Shown: positions 7,812 through 18,179, counted from the first letter of the stretch. The stretch: DNA of 36,239 nucleotides from Deltaproteobacteria bacterium (GCA_029547185.1 JAKPPU010000130.1:1-36239), one strand, 5' to 3'. Numbers and translations: made by a program. Notes: generated from the letters alone by a model not told the origin.

Positions 7812-9461
7812 ATGCCCGATTCGTTCAAGGAAACCGAGTGTCTCGTCATCGGAACAGGGATTGCCGGGGCGACCTGCGCCTACATCGCTGCCAAGGCAGG
7901 GATCAAGGTCTGTCTCCTGACCAAGCGGTCCGATCCCTCGATCACCAATACCAACCGTGCTCAAGGGGGCATTGTCTATACGGGGGGCGCAAACGACAGC
8001 CCCGAGCTCCTCAGTCGCGACATCCTCGAGGCCGGGAGGTTCATCAACGGCATAGAGGCGGTCGACTTCCTCTCGCGCAACGGCCCCAAGATCGTCAAAG
8101 AGGTGCTCATCGATGAGATGAAGGTGGGCTTCACCCACCTCCAGGGCCCTGAGGACGAAGGCTATGTCCTCACGCGGGAAGGCGCGCACTCGATCAACCG
8201 GATCCTCTATTCGGCGGACCACACCGGCCGGGAGATCGAGAAGGCCCTCATCGAGCACCTCGAGAGGCAGGAAAACGTCGAGATCATCACGCACGCAACG
8301 GTCATCGACCTCATCACGCTCCACCACCACTCGAACGACATCCAGGCGCGCTACCTCCTCGAGGACAGGTGCGCCGGCGCATACGTGTACATGGAGAAGT
8401 CGAAGGAGGTCCTCACCATACTCTCGCAATACACGGTGCTCGCCACCGGCGGGCTCGGGGACATCTACCTCCACTCCACCAACGAGAAGGGAACGGTGGG
8501 CGACGGCATCGTCATGGCCATGCGCGCCGGAGCGAACGTCATTAACATGGAGTACATGCAGTTCCACCCCACCACCCTCTACATGCCGGGCACGAGGAGG
8601 TTTCTCCTGTCGGAAGCGCTCCGGGGAGAGGGGGCAAGGCTGATGAACTTAAGGGGAGAGTACTTCATGGACAAGTACAACCCCGAACTGAAGGACCTTG
8701 CGCCCAGGGACGAGGTTGCGATAGCCATCTGGGACGAGATGATCGAGAACTCCGAGGACCATGTCCTCCTCGACATCGCGAACCACGTGCACGAGGACAT
8801 CCCCACGAGGTTCCCGAGCATATACGCCACCTGCAAGGAGGCAGGAATCGACATCACGAAGGAGCCGGTGCCGGTGGTCCCTGCAGCGCACTACTTCTGC
8901 GGAGGGGTCCACGTGAACACCCTCGGAAGGACGACCCTGAAGGGCCTCTATGCGGTGGGCGAGGTTTCCTGCACCGGCCTCCACGGCGCCAACAGGCTCG
9001 CCTCCACTTCGCTCCTCGAGGGCCTCGTCTGGGGATACTATGCTGCGCGCGACCTCGCTCAAAGGATCCATACTGGCGAGACGATCGGCTTTGCCATGCT
9101 CAAATCCGTGCGCGACTGGATTCCCACGGGAAAGGTCGAGAACGAAGACCCGGCGCTCATTGCCCAGGACTGGGTCTCCATCAAGAGCACCATGTGGAAC
9201 TACGTGGGAATTGTCCGGACCGTGCAGAGGCTCAAGATCGCCATCGAGGACCTGCGGCACATGTACCTGAGGATCGAAGAGTTCTACAAGGAGACCCCGG
9301 TGTCGAAGGACATCATCAGCCTCTTTCATGGAACGCAGGCCGCGATCCTGGTTGCAGACGCGGCATTCAGAAACAGGGATTCCATCGGATGCCACTTCCT
9401 GCGCTGCTACAAAGACGCCGCCAGGTCCTATCCCGCCATGCGGAGCGACGACCTCCGCTGA
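7812..9461 (+). CDS. nadB: L-aspartate oxidase
   Basis: It oxidises L-aspartate to iminoaspartate with FAD; in an anaerobe fumarate is the likely electron acceptor. The protein opens with the Rossmann FAD motif GTGIAGATCAYIAA (residues 14-27). It carries the succinate dehydrogenase/fumarate reductase flavoprotein signature region NRAQGGI, the conserved HTGREI, MEYMQFHPTTLY, AAHYFCGGVHVN and, near the end of the flavin domain, GEVSCTGLHGANRLASTSLLEG. The C-terminal helical domain follows (about 420-549). At 549 residues it is of normal length. It follows nadA by 12 bp, and GGAAATAACACT precedes the ATG. It completes the aspartate-to-NaMN operon. Confidence 0.97.
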   Translation: MPDSFKETECLVIGTGIAGATCAYIAAKAGIKVCLLTKRSDPSITNTNRAQGGIVYTGGANDSPELLSRDILEAGRFINGIEAVDFLSRNGPKIVKEVLIDEMKVGFTHLQGPEDEGYVLTREGAHSINRILYSADHTGREIEKALIEHLERQENVEIITHATVIDLITLHHHSNDIQARYLLEDRCAGAYVYMEKSKEVLTILSQYTVLATGGLGDIYLHSTNEKGTVGDGIVMAMRAGANVINMEYMQFHPTTLYMPGTRRFLLSEALRGEGARLMNLRGEYFMDKYNPELKDLAPRDEVAIAIWDEMIENSEDHVLLDIANHVHEDIPTRFPSIYATCKEAGIDITKEPVPVVPAAHYFCGGVHVNTLGRTTLKGLYAVGEVSCTGLHGANRLASTSLLEGLVWGYYAARDLAQRIHTGETIGFAMLKSVRDWIPTGKVENEDPALIAQDWVSIKSTMWNYVGIVRTVQRLKIAIEDLRHMYLRIEEFYKETPVSKDIISLFHGTQAAILVADAAFRNRDSIGCHFLRCYKDAARSYPAMRSDDLR

Positions 9462-9646
9462 TGCCTCTCGGGCGAAGATCTCCCGGATCGTTTATGGTTC
9501 TCTCGCCATACTATGGCAGGAAGACCCCTTTCAATCAGGAGGTATGATTCCTATCTTTCCGCGTGCCCGGTGTTTCGTCTCCTGAAAAACAAAGGCTTAT
9601 GTGCTGCCCTGGAATATGGCACACCATTCGCATTTACCATACCGGT

Positions 9647-9964
9647 ATGGATAAGACCAGGACGGAGACGAACTCGGAAAATACGCAGGAAGTCCTCTGC
9701 GAGATATGCAAGGCCCAGGATGCGGTTTCACGGTGCGACGGGTGCGGAATGCCTCTGTGCAAGCGATGCCGGAACATGGAGATATTCGGCTCCAAGAGCT
9801 TCGAAATAAGCATCAAGCACTTCTGCCCGAGCTGTGTCCGCAACCCCGAGGTCAACCTCTCCATGGGGAGCAGCAAGGTCCTCCGCCTCGAAGACATCAC
9901 CCTCATGGTGAACAAGGACCATCCCAGGACGAACAAGTTCAAGATCAAGCTGAAGATCTCCTGA
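9647..9964 (+). CDS. Small zinc-ribbon/B-box-like protein, about 105 aa
   Basis: Starting at the ATG at 9647, eight cysteines form four CxxC pairs: Cys18/21, Cys30/33, Cys38/41 and Cys60/63 (CEIC, CDGC, CKRC, CPSC). That could bind two zinc ions in a cross-brace or zinc-ribbon manner, like B-box or FYVE-type fingers. The rest is Lys-rich and ends in KFKIKLKIS. The frame is open further upstream to 9563, but that part looks like shadow sequence. There is no strong Shine-Dalgarno. It follows nadB by 185 bp on the same strand. Its role is unknown; a nucleic-acid- or protein-binding adaptor is a guess. Confidence 0.65.
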   Translation: MDKTRTETNSENTQEVLCEICKAQDAVSRCDGCGMPLCKRCRNMEIFGSKSFEISIKHFCPSCVRNPEVNLSMGSSKVLRLEDITLMVNKDHPRTNKFKIKLKIS

Positions 9965-10188
9965 AACCCGCATCGTTGTGGAGCGTAAGACGCTCTGCCC
10001 TGTCTGAAACGGACCGGGTATCTTCTTACCGGCCACCTGACCAAGGCAGCGCCGGTTATGGCGGAATGACCAGAGAGGCTATGGTGTAAAAACCAAATAA
10101 ACAGTCGAGCTTAGGGGCAACGAACCATAGGCCATGGATGTATGATGAAAAATGATAGGTATAATGAGCAGATAGAAAAAACAAGGGG

Positions 10189-10205
10189 TTGGCACACATT
10201 TGGCT
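10189..10205 (+). promoter_or_regulatory. Sigma-54 (RpoN) type promoter candidate
   Basis: TTGGCAC (10189-10195), then TGGCT (10201-10205), keeps the invariant GG-N10-GC spacing of -24/-12 promoters (GG at 10191-10192, GC at 10203-10204). The -12 half is TGGC in place of the preferred TTGC. Transcription would start near 10216, upstream of the foldable RNA at 10290-10423. No activator binding sites could be identified. Confidence 0.45.
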
Positions 10206-10215
10206 AATGACAATG

Positions 10216-10527
10216 ACAAGAGATTCAAGCTCTTTTAAAAATAAAGAATCGGCGAATCGCAAAACGCAGGGCTGAGAAAACATCGCACAGGGCATGCGCA
10301 TCGGCTTACAGTCTGCGATGAAAAAGGCAGCAGGGATATTGCTCATGAGCGGATATCCACTGGGGAAACATGGTCCCCTTTTATGCCTTACGCAGTACTT
10401 GGAGCCCTGTAAGTCGCATGCCCGGAACTCTCGACAAAGTAACTGAAACCTCCTTTTTGTGCCAGAAGATGGGACAGATTCATACTCCGCTACTGTCCCC
10501 CACACCTTATCTTCTGGCCTTTTTTTT
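10216..10527 (+). ncRNA. Candidate structured small RNA with its own terminator
   Basis: No convincing protein gene lies here, but the plus strand folds into a long rod. GGGCATGCG (10290-10298) pairs with CGCATGCCC (10415-10423). Next, TTACAG (10306-10311) pairs with CTGTAA (10407-10412). CTGCG (10313-10317) pairs with CGCAG (10391-10395) across an asymmetric bulge. AAGGCA (10324-10329) pairs with TGCCTT (10384-10389). At the tip are two small hairpins: GGATAT/ATATCC (10334-10358) and GGGGA/TCCCC (10362-10378). A strong terminator follows at 10461-10527. A rod with a one-sided bulge recalls 6S RNA, but I cannot confirm that or any known riboswitch. Start taken from the sigma-54-like promoter; end from the T-run. 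Confidence 0.45.
10461..10527 (+). terminator. Strong intrinsic terminator
   Basis: GCCAGAAGAT (10461-10470) pairs with ATCTTCTGGC (10509-10518). Inside it, GGGACAG (10471-10477) pairs with CTGTCCC (10493-10499), leaving a 9-nt bulge on the 3' side. A run of eight T follows at 10520-10527. It ends the presumed small RNA and separates it from the rplU operon. On the minus strand there is no U-run, so it works in the plus direction. Confidence 0.85.
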
Positions 10528-10545
10528 GCCCGCAGGTAAGGGTAA

Positions 10546-10651
10546 GGGGGTCATGTCCTGCTTTTTGCCGGGATGCCTATCCAGGATCTGCTGAAATGGT
10601 TAAGATCCATATTCAATTCTCTCAAGGAGCAAAAGGCAAGACATGACCCCC
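10546..10651. repeat. REP-like inverted repeat
   Basis: The left arm, 10546-10569, begins GGGGGTCATGTCCTGC and ends TTTTTGCC. The right arm, 10629-10651, is its near reverse complement, ending GACATGACCCCC. About 60 bp lies between and has no gene. Ends of this GGGGTCA(T/G)GTC type accompany REP-associated tyrosine transposase elements in many proteobacteria, so this may be a non-autonomous copy. It sits between the small RNA terminator and the rplU promoter. Confidence 0.5.
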
Positions 10652-10690
10652 CCAATACAATGAAATTTGCTGCGAACCGGGGAAAATCCC

Positions 10691-10719
10691 TTGACAATAA
10701 CCTTAAGTTTCATTAATAG
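10691..10719 (+). promoter_or_regulatory. Sigma-70 promoter of the rplU operon
   Basis: A perfect TTGACA (10691-10696), spacer of 17 nt, and TAATAG (10714-10719). Transcription would start about 10726, giving a leader of about 36 nt before rplU, too short for an elaborate ribosomal-protein leader. Confidence 0.8.
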
Positions 10720-10761
10720 CTCTTCATCTTTGGGTACAAACGCGATTCAGGAGCTAAAACT

Positions 10762-11082
10762 ATGTATGCAGTGATAAAGACTGGCGGGAAACAGTATAAG
10801 GTCGAAGAAGGAGACCGGATCCAGATAGAAAAGCTCGATTCGGCCGCCGGAGACACCGTGACGTTCGAAGATGTCCTCTTTATCGGAGGCGACGAATATA
10901 GGCTTGGCGAACCGAAACTTGCGGGAGCGACCGTGAGCGGCGAGGTCGTACGGCAGCTTAAGGGCAAGAAGATCATCGTCTTCAAGATGAAGAGACGCAA
11001 GGGCTACCACAAGAAAAAAGGACACAGGCAGAACCTCACCGAGGTCTTTATCACGAAGATCGAGACAGGCAAGGAGGCGTAA
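10762..11082 (+). CDS. rplU: 50S ribosomal protein L21
   Basis: This is the structural protein of the large ribosomal subunit that contacts 23S rRNA. The 106-residue length is typical. It opens [18 protein letters not shown], the standard L21 start, and carries [16 protein letters not shown], the basic signature near the C-terminus. AGGAG lies 8 nt before the ATG. It is the first gene of an eight-gene operon from rplU to rlmH, driven by the strong promoter at 10691-10719. Its stop lies 6 bp from rpmA, the near-universal partner. Confidence 0.98.
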   Translation: MYAVIKTGGKQYKVEEGDRIQIEKLDSAAGDTVTFEDVLFIGGDEYRLGEPKLAGATVSGEVVRQLKGKKIIVFKMKRRKGYHKKKGHRQNLTEVFITKIETGKEA

Positions 11083-11088
11083 GAGACC

Positions 11089-13486
<2,398 letters not shown>

Positions 13487-13490
<4 letters not shown>

Positions 13491-14740
13491 GCGAGAGCGT
13501 GATAACGGCAATTGCGCAGAAGGCGAAGAGGGCATCGAGGTCTCTCGTGAGCCTCTCGATAACCGAAAAAACCGCAGCGCTGAAAAATGCAGCGGCGCGC
13601 CTGAGGGAGAACGCACCCCTCCTCAGGGAGGAGAACAGGAAGGACATCGAAGAGGCGCGGAAGAACCGTTTGAGCCAGGCCATGATCGACAGGCTCACCT
13701 TGAGCGACAGGGTGATCGAAGGCATGGCCGCAGCCCTCGAAGAGATCGCGGAGCTGCCCGACCCCGTGGGCAGGATCACCGGCATGACGAGAAGGCCCAA
13801 CGGCCTCCTCGTGGGCAAGATGAGGATACCCATCGGCGTGGTCGCCATCATCTATGAGTCGAGGCCCAACGTCACCTCCGACGCTGCAGGCCTGTGCCTC
13901 AAATCGGGCAATGCCGTGATCCTGCGCGGAGGCTCCGAAGCCATCCACTCCAACCGGGCCGTCGTCGGTGTCCTCAAAAGTGCCCTCGAGGAATCGGGCG
14001 TAAATCCGGATGTAATCGGATTCATCCCGGTGACGGACCGGGCGGCGATCAACGAGATGCTCGCCCTCGAGCAGTACATCGACCTCGTCATCCCCAGGGG
14101 AGGGGAGGGCCTCATCCGCACCGTGGTCGAGAACTCGAGGATTCCCGTCCTCAAGCACTACAAGGGCGTGTGCCACATCTTCGTGGACAGGGATGCCGAT
14201 TTCGCAAAGGCCTTCACCATCTGCCTCAATGCAAAGGTCCAGCGGCCGGGCGTGTGCAACGCCATGGAGACCCTGCTCGTGGACGAAGCGGTGGCGGGAG
14301 ACTTTCTCCCGGAGATGATCAGGATTTTCAAGGACCACGGCGTCGAGATCAGGGGCTGCGAAAAGACGAAGGTAATCGTCCCCGATGTCACGCCTGCAAC
14401 GGAGCAGGACTGGTACGAGGAGTTCCTCGACCTCATCCTCGCCGTGAAGGTAGTGGGCGGAATGGAGGAGGCCATCGACCACATCGAGCAGTACGGGTCC
14501 GACCATACCGAGGCGATCATCACGGAGAACTACACCCGTTCGATGGAGTTCATCAGGCAGGTGGACTCTTCCACCGTCCTCGTCAATGCAAGCACGCGGT
14601 TTTCGGACGGAGGCGAATTCGGACTGGGAGCAGAGGTGGGAATCAGCACCTCGAAAATCCATGCCTACGGCCCCATGGGCATCGAAGACCTCACCATCGG
14701 AAAGTTCATCTGCTTCGGGGACGGCCAGATCAGAAAATGA
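13487..14740 (+). CDS. proA: Glutamate-5-semialdehyde dehydrogenase (gamma-glutamyl phosphate reductase)
   Basis: It reduces glutamyl 5-phosphate with NADPH to glutamate semialdehyde, the second proline step. The 417-residue aldehyde-dehydrogenase-fold protein shows IPIGVVAIIYESRPNVT, LRGGSEA and the catalytic-cysteine motif RPGVCNAMETLLV. The conserved C-terminal STxVNASTRFxDGGEFGLGAE signature is also complete. It overlaps proB by 4 bp at its start and nadD by 4 bp at its end. Proline synthesis needs only proC elsewhere. Confidence 0.97.
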
Positions 14741-15366
14741 GGTTGGGAATCTTCGGAGGAACATTCAACCCCATTCACTTCGGCCATTTGCGGGCCGCGG
14801 AAGAGGTGAGGCAGGAAATCGGGCTCGACACCGTGTTCTTCGTTCCCTCCTATATCCCTCCCCATAAGGAACTCGCCGGGGGGATCCCCGCGGACAAGCG
14901 CCTCGAGATCGTAAGGCTCGCCATACGCACGAATCCCTCCTTCGCCCTCTCTTCCTTCGAGGTGGAGCAGGGGGGGAGCTCCTACTCGATCAGGACCATC
15001 GAGCACGTGAGGGAGGCGTACGGCGTGACCCCGTACTTCATCCTGGGGCAGGATGCCTTCAACGAGATCTCCACCTGGTATCAGTCGGCACGCCTCTTCG
15101 GCCTGGCGCATTTCGTGGTCATGTCACGGCCCGATGCGAAGAGGCCCGGGCTTAAAGACGTGCTCGGCGGGATGCCGGTGTCCTTCGAAGAGTCGGATGG
15201 CGGGTATGTAAACGACACCGGAAACAGGATCATGTTCGTCAACGTCACCGCCCTCGACATTTCATCTTCCCTCATACGCTCTTTGCGCAGGCAGGGCAGG
15301 TCCATCAGATATCTTGTGCCCGAGGAGGTTGAAGACTACATAAGGAATGAAAGGATGTATGAATAA
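14737..15366 (+). CDS. nadD: Nicotinate-nucleotide adenylyltransferase
   Basis: It adenylates NaMN to deamido-NAD, the step after the nadCAB products of the operon about 5 kb upstream. The 209-residue protein opens MRLGIFGGTFNPIHFGHLRA, containing the nucleotidyltransferase GGTFNPxHxGH motif, and has the C-terminal ISSSxIR-type motif (DISSSLIRSL). The ATG lies in an ATGA overlap with the proA stop. The same frame stays open far upstream inside proA, but that part is a shadow. nadD next to rsfS is a common conserved pair. Confidence 0.96.
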   Translation: MRLGIFGGTFNPIHFGHLRAAEEVRQEIGLDTVFFVPSYIPPHKELAGGIPADKRLEIVRLAIRTNPSFALSSFEVEQGGSSYSIRTIEHVREAYGVTPYFILGQDAFNEISTWYQSARLFGLAHFVVMSRPDAKRPGLKDVLGGMPVSFEESDGGYVNDTGNRIMFVNVTALDISSSLIRSLRRQGRSIRYLVPEEVEDYIRNERMYE

Positions 15367-15687
15367 ATGAAACCTCTCTGGGAGAGGGCGGTGGAAGCCC
15401 TCGAAGAAAAGAAGGCAGCGCACGTCGTCGTCCTGGACGTCACCGGCAAATGCTCTTTCGCGGACTATATCATCATCTGCTCGGGCATGTCCGACAGGCA
15501 GATCAGGGCCATGGCCGAGAACGTGATCGAAAAGCTCGGCAAGCCGTTCGGGGCGGAAGGGCTCGACCGGGGACGGTGGGTTCTCCTCGACTATGTGGAT
15601 GTGGTCATCCATATCCTCCAGGAGGATTTGCGGCAGTACTACGACATCGAAGGCATGTGGTTCGATGCTGGAAGGATCATGGGGTGA
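15367..15687 (+). CDS. rsfS: Ribosome silencing factor RsfS
   Basis: RsfS binds ribosomal protein L14 and blocks joining of the subunits when nutrients are short. The 106-residue length is typical, and the family core is clear: DVTGKCSFADYIIICSGMSD, then RQIRAMAENV, WVLLDYVDVVIHI and the C-terminal YYDIEGMW. It starts immediately after the nadD stop and its own stop overlaps the rlmH start. Confidence 0.96.
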   Translation: MKPLWERAVEALEEKKAAHVVVLDVTGKCSFADYIIICSGMSDRQIRAMAENVIEKLGKPFGAEGLDRGRWVLLDYVDVVIHILQEDLRQYYDIEGMWFDAGRIMG

Positions 15688-16094
15688 AGATCGTCTTCTG
15701 CCTGTCCGGGAAGACCGAGCGGGGCCCCGTAAGCGAGCTCGCCGATGAGTACCTCAAACGGATATCCCGCTACGGCCCGGTCGAGGTGATCGAGGCGAAA
15801 AAGCTCAAACTCCAGGCCAGGGAAGGGGTCCATGTCCTTCTGGACCCTGACGGCGAGGCAATGACCTCGGAGGAATTCGCCCGGTTCATCGGAGGGTCGC
15901 AGCTCGGTTCGGTCAGGCACCTCTTCTTTTATACGGGCGGACCCGAGGGCTTCGACGACTCACTTGCCGATCGCATCAGGAAGAGGATCTCGCTCTCTCC
16001 GATGACCTTCAACCACCAGCTCGTCCGGATCATGCTCTTCGAGCAGGTCTACCGGGCATTCACGATACTGAACAACGAACCGTACCATAAGTGA
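15684..16094 (+). CDS. rlmH: 23S rRNA (pseudouridine-1915-N3) methyltransferase RlmH
   Basis: This SPOUT-fold methyltransferase modifies helix 69 of 23S rRNA. The start is GTG at 15684, overlapping the rsfS stop by 4 bp; longer readings of the frame are shadows. The 136-residue protein shows LLDPDGEAMTSEEFA, FYTGGPEGF (the knotted SAM site) and the C-terminal LVRIMLFEQVYRAFTI with terminal YHK, where the family usually ends YHR or similar. It is shorter than the E. coli protein (155 aa), mainly at the N-terminus. It is the last gene of the rplU operon. Confidence 0.94.
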   Translation: MKIVFCLSGKTERGPVSELADEYLKRISRYGPVEVIEAKKLKLQAREGVHVLLDPDGEAMTSEEFARFIGGSQLGSVRHLFFYTGGPEGFDDSLADRIRKRISLSPMTFNHQLVRIMLFEQVYRAFTILNNEPYHK

Positions 16095-16110
16095 GCAGGC
16101 ACTAAGCGTA

Positions 16111-16139
16111 TTGTCTACGCGCGGTGTATTCTTTATAAT
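16111..16139 (+). promoter_or_regulatory. Sigma-70 promoter for the tandem RsbRD_N-like genes
   Basis: TTGTCT (16111-16116), 17-nt spacer, perfect TATAAT (16134-16139). Transcription would start about 16146, giving a leader of roughly 70 nt before the ATG at 16215. Confidence 0.65.
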
Positions 16140-16214
16140 ATGCTATGTGACTTTTTTTCATGATAATAAAATAAGTGTGGTATGGTGAAATACGATCAAG
16201 ACGGGGAGGGATTG

Positions 16215-16700
16215 ATGATCTACTCGAAGCTGGTCAAACTGGTCGAGGACAATCAGGAAGAACTGACGAGGCGTGCGTACAATGAGCTGCTCACCCGGGA
16301 GGAGACAGTGCGTTACCGCAATGTCCCCGAAGATATCCTCAAAGAGCGCATATCGGATGTCTACAGCATGCTCGTCTCATGGCTCAACAAGGAAAGGCGC
16401 GCAGGCAACATCAGGAAATACTACACCGATCTCGGGAAGAGGCGGTATAACGAGGGCATTCCCTTAAGCGAGGTGATCATGGCCTTCATGCTCCTCAAGC
16501 GCCATCTCTGGCTGTTCATCATGGAAAAGCAGTTCTTCGATTCAACCTATGAGTGCTACCAGGCCCTGGAGCTGAACAACAAGGTGGTCCTCTTCTTCGA
16601 CAGGATCATCTATTTCTCCGCCCTCGGGTACGAAGAGGAGCTGGCCAAAGCCGGTCATGCAAAGGAAGGGATCTTTTCAAAGATTCTCAAGAAGAAGTGA
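16215..16700 (+). CDS. RsbRD N-terminal-domain-like protein (copy 1), 161 aa
   Basis: This all-helical protein resembles the N-terminal domain of RsbR/RsbRD co-antagonists (Pfam RsbRD_N), by helix pattern and motifs such as LTRRAYNELLTREET and LKRHLWLFIMEKQF. Nothing follows the domain: there is no STAS, PAS or kinase module. LGKRRYNEGIPLSEVIM and NNKVVLFFDRI are shared almost exactly with the next gene, with roughly half of all positions identical by eye. The start at 16215 is favoured by GGGAGG 5 nt upstream; an earlier ATG at 16182 has no good site. It lies downstream of a clear promoter and is probably co-transcribed with its paralogue. A role in sensing or protein-protein signalling is inferred; the partner is unknown. 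Confidence 0.75.
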   Translation: MIYSKLVKLVEDNQEELTRRAYNELLTREETVRYRNVPEDILKERISDVYSMLVSWLNKERRAGNIRKYYTDLGKRRYNEGIPLSEVIMAFMLLKRHLWLFIMEKQFFDSTYECYQALELNNKVVLFFDRIIYFSALGYEEELAKAGHAKEGIFSKILKKK

Positions 16701-16794
16701 AGGTTCCCATGAGAAAGAGCGCATCAGGTTTTCTCTTCACCTTGGCTGTTGTCCGGATCAGGGAATTCCTGAGAGAAGAGATTGGAGGACTGGG

Positions 16795-17253
16795 ATGGTA
16801 TCCGATAAGATGGCACTTATGATCAAAGACAATGCGGACGAGCTGACAAAGAGGCTCTGCAGGGACCTCCTCAGCAGGGAGGAGACCAAGAGCTACCGCA
16901 GCCTCGATCAGAACATCGTCTACGAGCGGGTATACGAGGTCTACAACAAGCTCGACTCCTGGCTGCAGAGCGAAAAGGGCAAGACAGCCGAGATCAAGAG
17001 GTATTTCACGGAGCTGGGTAAAAGGCGATACCACGAGGGCATCCCCCTGAACGAGGAGATCATGACCCTCATGCTCGTCAAGAGGCACCTCTGGCTCTTC
17101 GTCCTCGAAAAGCATTATTTCGATTCATCCTTCGAGCTTCAGCAGGCCCTCCAGTTCAACAACCGGGTGGTCCTCTTCTTCGACAGGATCACCTACCACG
17201 TCACCAACGGCTACGAGCAGGAGATGATCAAGACGGCAGGGAAGAAGCAGTAA
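16795..17253 (+). CDS. RsbRD N-terminal-domain-like protein (copy 2), 152 aa
   Basis: This is the tandem paralogue of the preceding gene. It again contains only the RsbRD_N-like helical domain, with LTKRLCRDLLSREET, ELGKRRYHEGIPLNEEIM, VKRHLWLFVLEKHYFDSS and NNRVVLFFDRIT. GGAGG lies 6 nt before the ATG at 16795; the frame is open upstream, but that part is unlike copy 1. The 94-bp gap to copy 1 holds a 37-codon frame that I do not regard as a gene. Two stand-alone copies suggest homo- or heterodimers arising from a local duplication. The function is not known. Confidence 0.75.
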   Translation: MVSDKMALMIKDNADELTKRLCRDLLSREETKSYRSLDQNIVYERVYEVYNKLDSWLQSEKGKTAEIKRYFTELGKRRYHEGIPLNEEIMTLMLVKRHLWLFVLEKHYFDSSFELQQALQFNNRVVLFFDRITYHVTNGYEQEMIKTAGKKQ

Positions 17254-17597
17254 GGGCGTCTCATCTGTCTTCTGATGGATTTGCAGAGGAAAAAGGCAGG
17301 GCTTCGAACCCTGACTTTTGATTCCTTCCGGTCAATTCCCCGCGGCTTGCCGTGGAATAAGGGTCCGGGGACTGCCCCGGGTTCATGCTGCGGATAATTC
17401 TCCATCACCTTTATTTATATCAGGTCTGTAAGCTATAATGAACCTGATCGGACGGGGGTATGGACGGTGTATGCATCAAGAGACCGGTCAGGGAACATAG
17501 GTTTTGTCCCATTACCCTGGAAGATTATCAGCATGGCAATGGAAAAAGGGTGTGCATTTCGTTAAAACAAGCATAGACCGTGCGAAGAGGAGCGAGC
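17254..17597. other. Intergenic region with several hairpins and a possible -10 element
   Basis: No gene is visible. A weak terminator-like hairpin (CAGGG 17297-17301, CCCTG 17309-17313, flanked by A4 and T4) may end the RsbRD_N-like transcript. Further small inverted repeats follow: CCGCGG-CTTG-CCGTGG at about 17340-17355 and CCGGGG-ACTG-CCCCGG at about 17366-17381. A TATAAT at about 17434-17439 lies ahead of the HAD phosphatase gene but lacks a good -35. Confidence 0.5.
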
Positions 17598-18179
17598 ATG
17601 CACCTGGCACTATTCGATTTCGACGGCACCATATCGACCAGGGACACGACCTGGGATTTCATCCTCCGGGCGTGCGGCAGGCGCCGCGTTCTTTCCGGCT
17701 TCGTGCACCTGAGCCCCATGATCCTGTCCTACAGTTTGAAGCGCATCTCCCATCACGAGGCCAAGCAGGCGGTCATCAGGCATTACTTCGGGGACTGGGA
17801 AAAGGACGCGTTCATACGGGCGGCCCGGCACTATGCCCGCACTGTCGTGCCCACGATCATCCGGCCGGAGGCAGCGAGCAGAATCAACCGGCACCTCGGC
17901 ATGGGCCATACCGTGGCCGTGGTCACGGGCTCGCTCGAGGTCCTGCTGTCGGAGTGGTGCACCGGCGTCGGGGTCGATCTCATCGCCACCGGGATAGACC
18001 TCAACAGCGCATCCATCGGCCTGTCCACGCGAAACTGCTTCCGGGAGGAAAAGGCAAGACGGGTCCGTGAGAAGTACGACCTCGGGAGCTTTGAGACCAT
18101 CTATGCCTACGGGGACAGCAGCGGCGACCGTGAGATGATGGCGCTGGCTCATGAGCGCTACTATAGGCGCTTCGACTGA
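17598..18179 (+). CDS. HAD-superfamily subfamily IB phosphatase, 193 aa
   Basis: It has the haloacid dehalogenase motifs in order: motif I DFDGTIS (Asp7 nucleophile, Asp9), a helical cap, motif II VVTGS (about residues 111-115) and motif IV YGDSSGDREMM near the C-terminus. This layout matches the HAD-IB group that includes phosphoserine phosphatase-like and acyl-phosphate phosphatases. The substrate cannot be told from sequence. The start at 17598 is set by AGAGGAG 6 nt upstream. The gene is convergent with the RND exporter, whose stop lies about 20 bp away. The enzyme should be cytoplasmic and magnesium-dependent. Confidence 0.88.
   Translation: MHLALFDFDGTISTRDTTWDFILRACGRRRVLSGFVHLSPMILSYSLKRISHHEAKQAVIRHYFGDWEKDAFIRAARHYARTVVPTIIRPEAASRINRHLGMGHTVAVVTGSLEVLLSEWCTGVGVDLIATGIDLNSASIGLSTRNCFREEKARRVREKYDLGSFETIYAYGDSSGDREMMALAHERYYRRFD

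Noticed and set aside
7104..8567. 487-codon minus-strand frame across nadA and nadB
   Set aside because: It is antisense to two certain genes and is a composition artefact rich in Arg, Val, Asp and His.
10262..10285. CTGAGA near 10272, as in a TPP riboswitch
   Set aside because: The other conserved TPP riboswitch elements are missing and no thiamin gene follows.
10056..10505. 149-codon minus-strand frame in the long intergenic region
   Set aside because: Odd composition, no ribosome binding site, and it overlaps the plus-strand terminator and folded RNA.
13894..14736. Upstream extension of the nadD frame through proA
   Set aside because: The extension is a frame shadow of proA; the nadD family start is exactly at 14737 in an ATGA overlap.
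16709..16822. 37-codon frame between the two RsbRD_N-like genes
   Set aside because: It overlaps the ribosome binding site and start of copy 2, and shows no similarity to either neighbour.
17297..17313. CAGGG-loop-CCCTG with a TTCGAA loop, resembling a tRNA T-arm
   Set aside because: No acceptor, D-arm or anticodon arm could be found around it on either strand; a small terminator-like hairpin is more likely.
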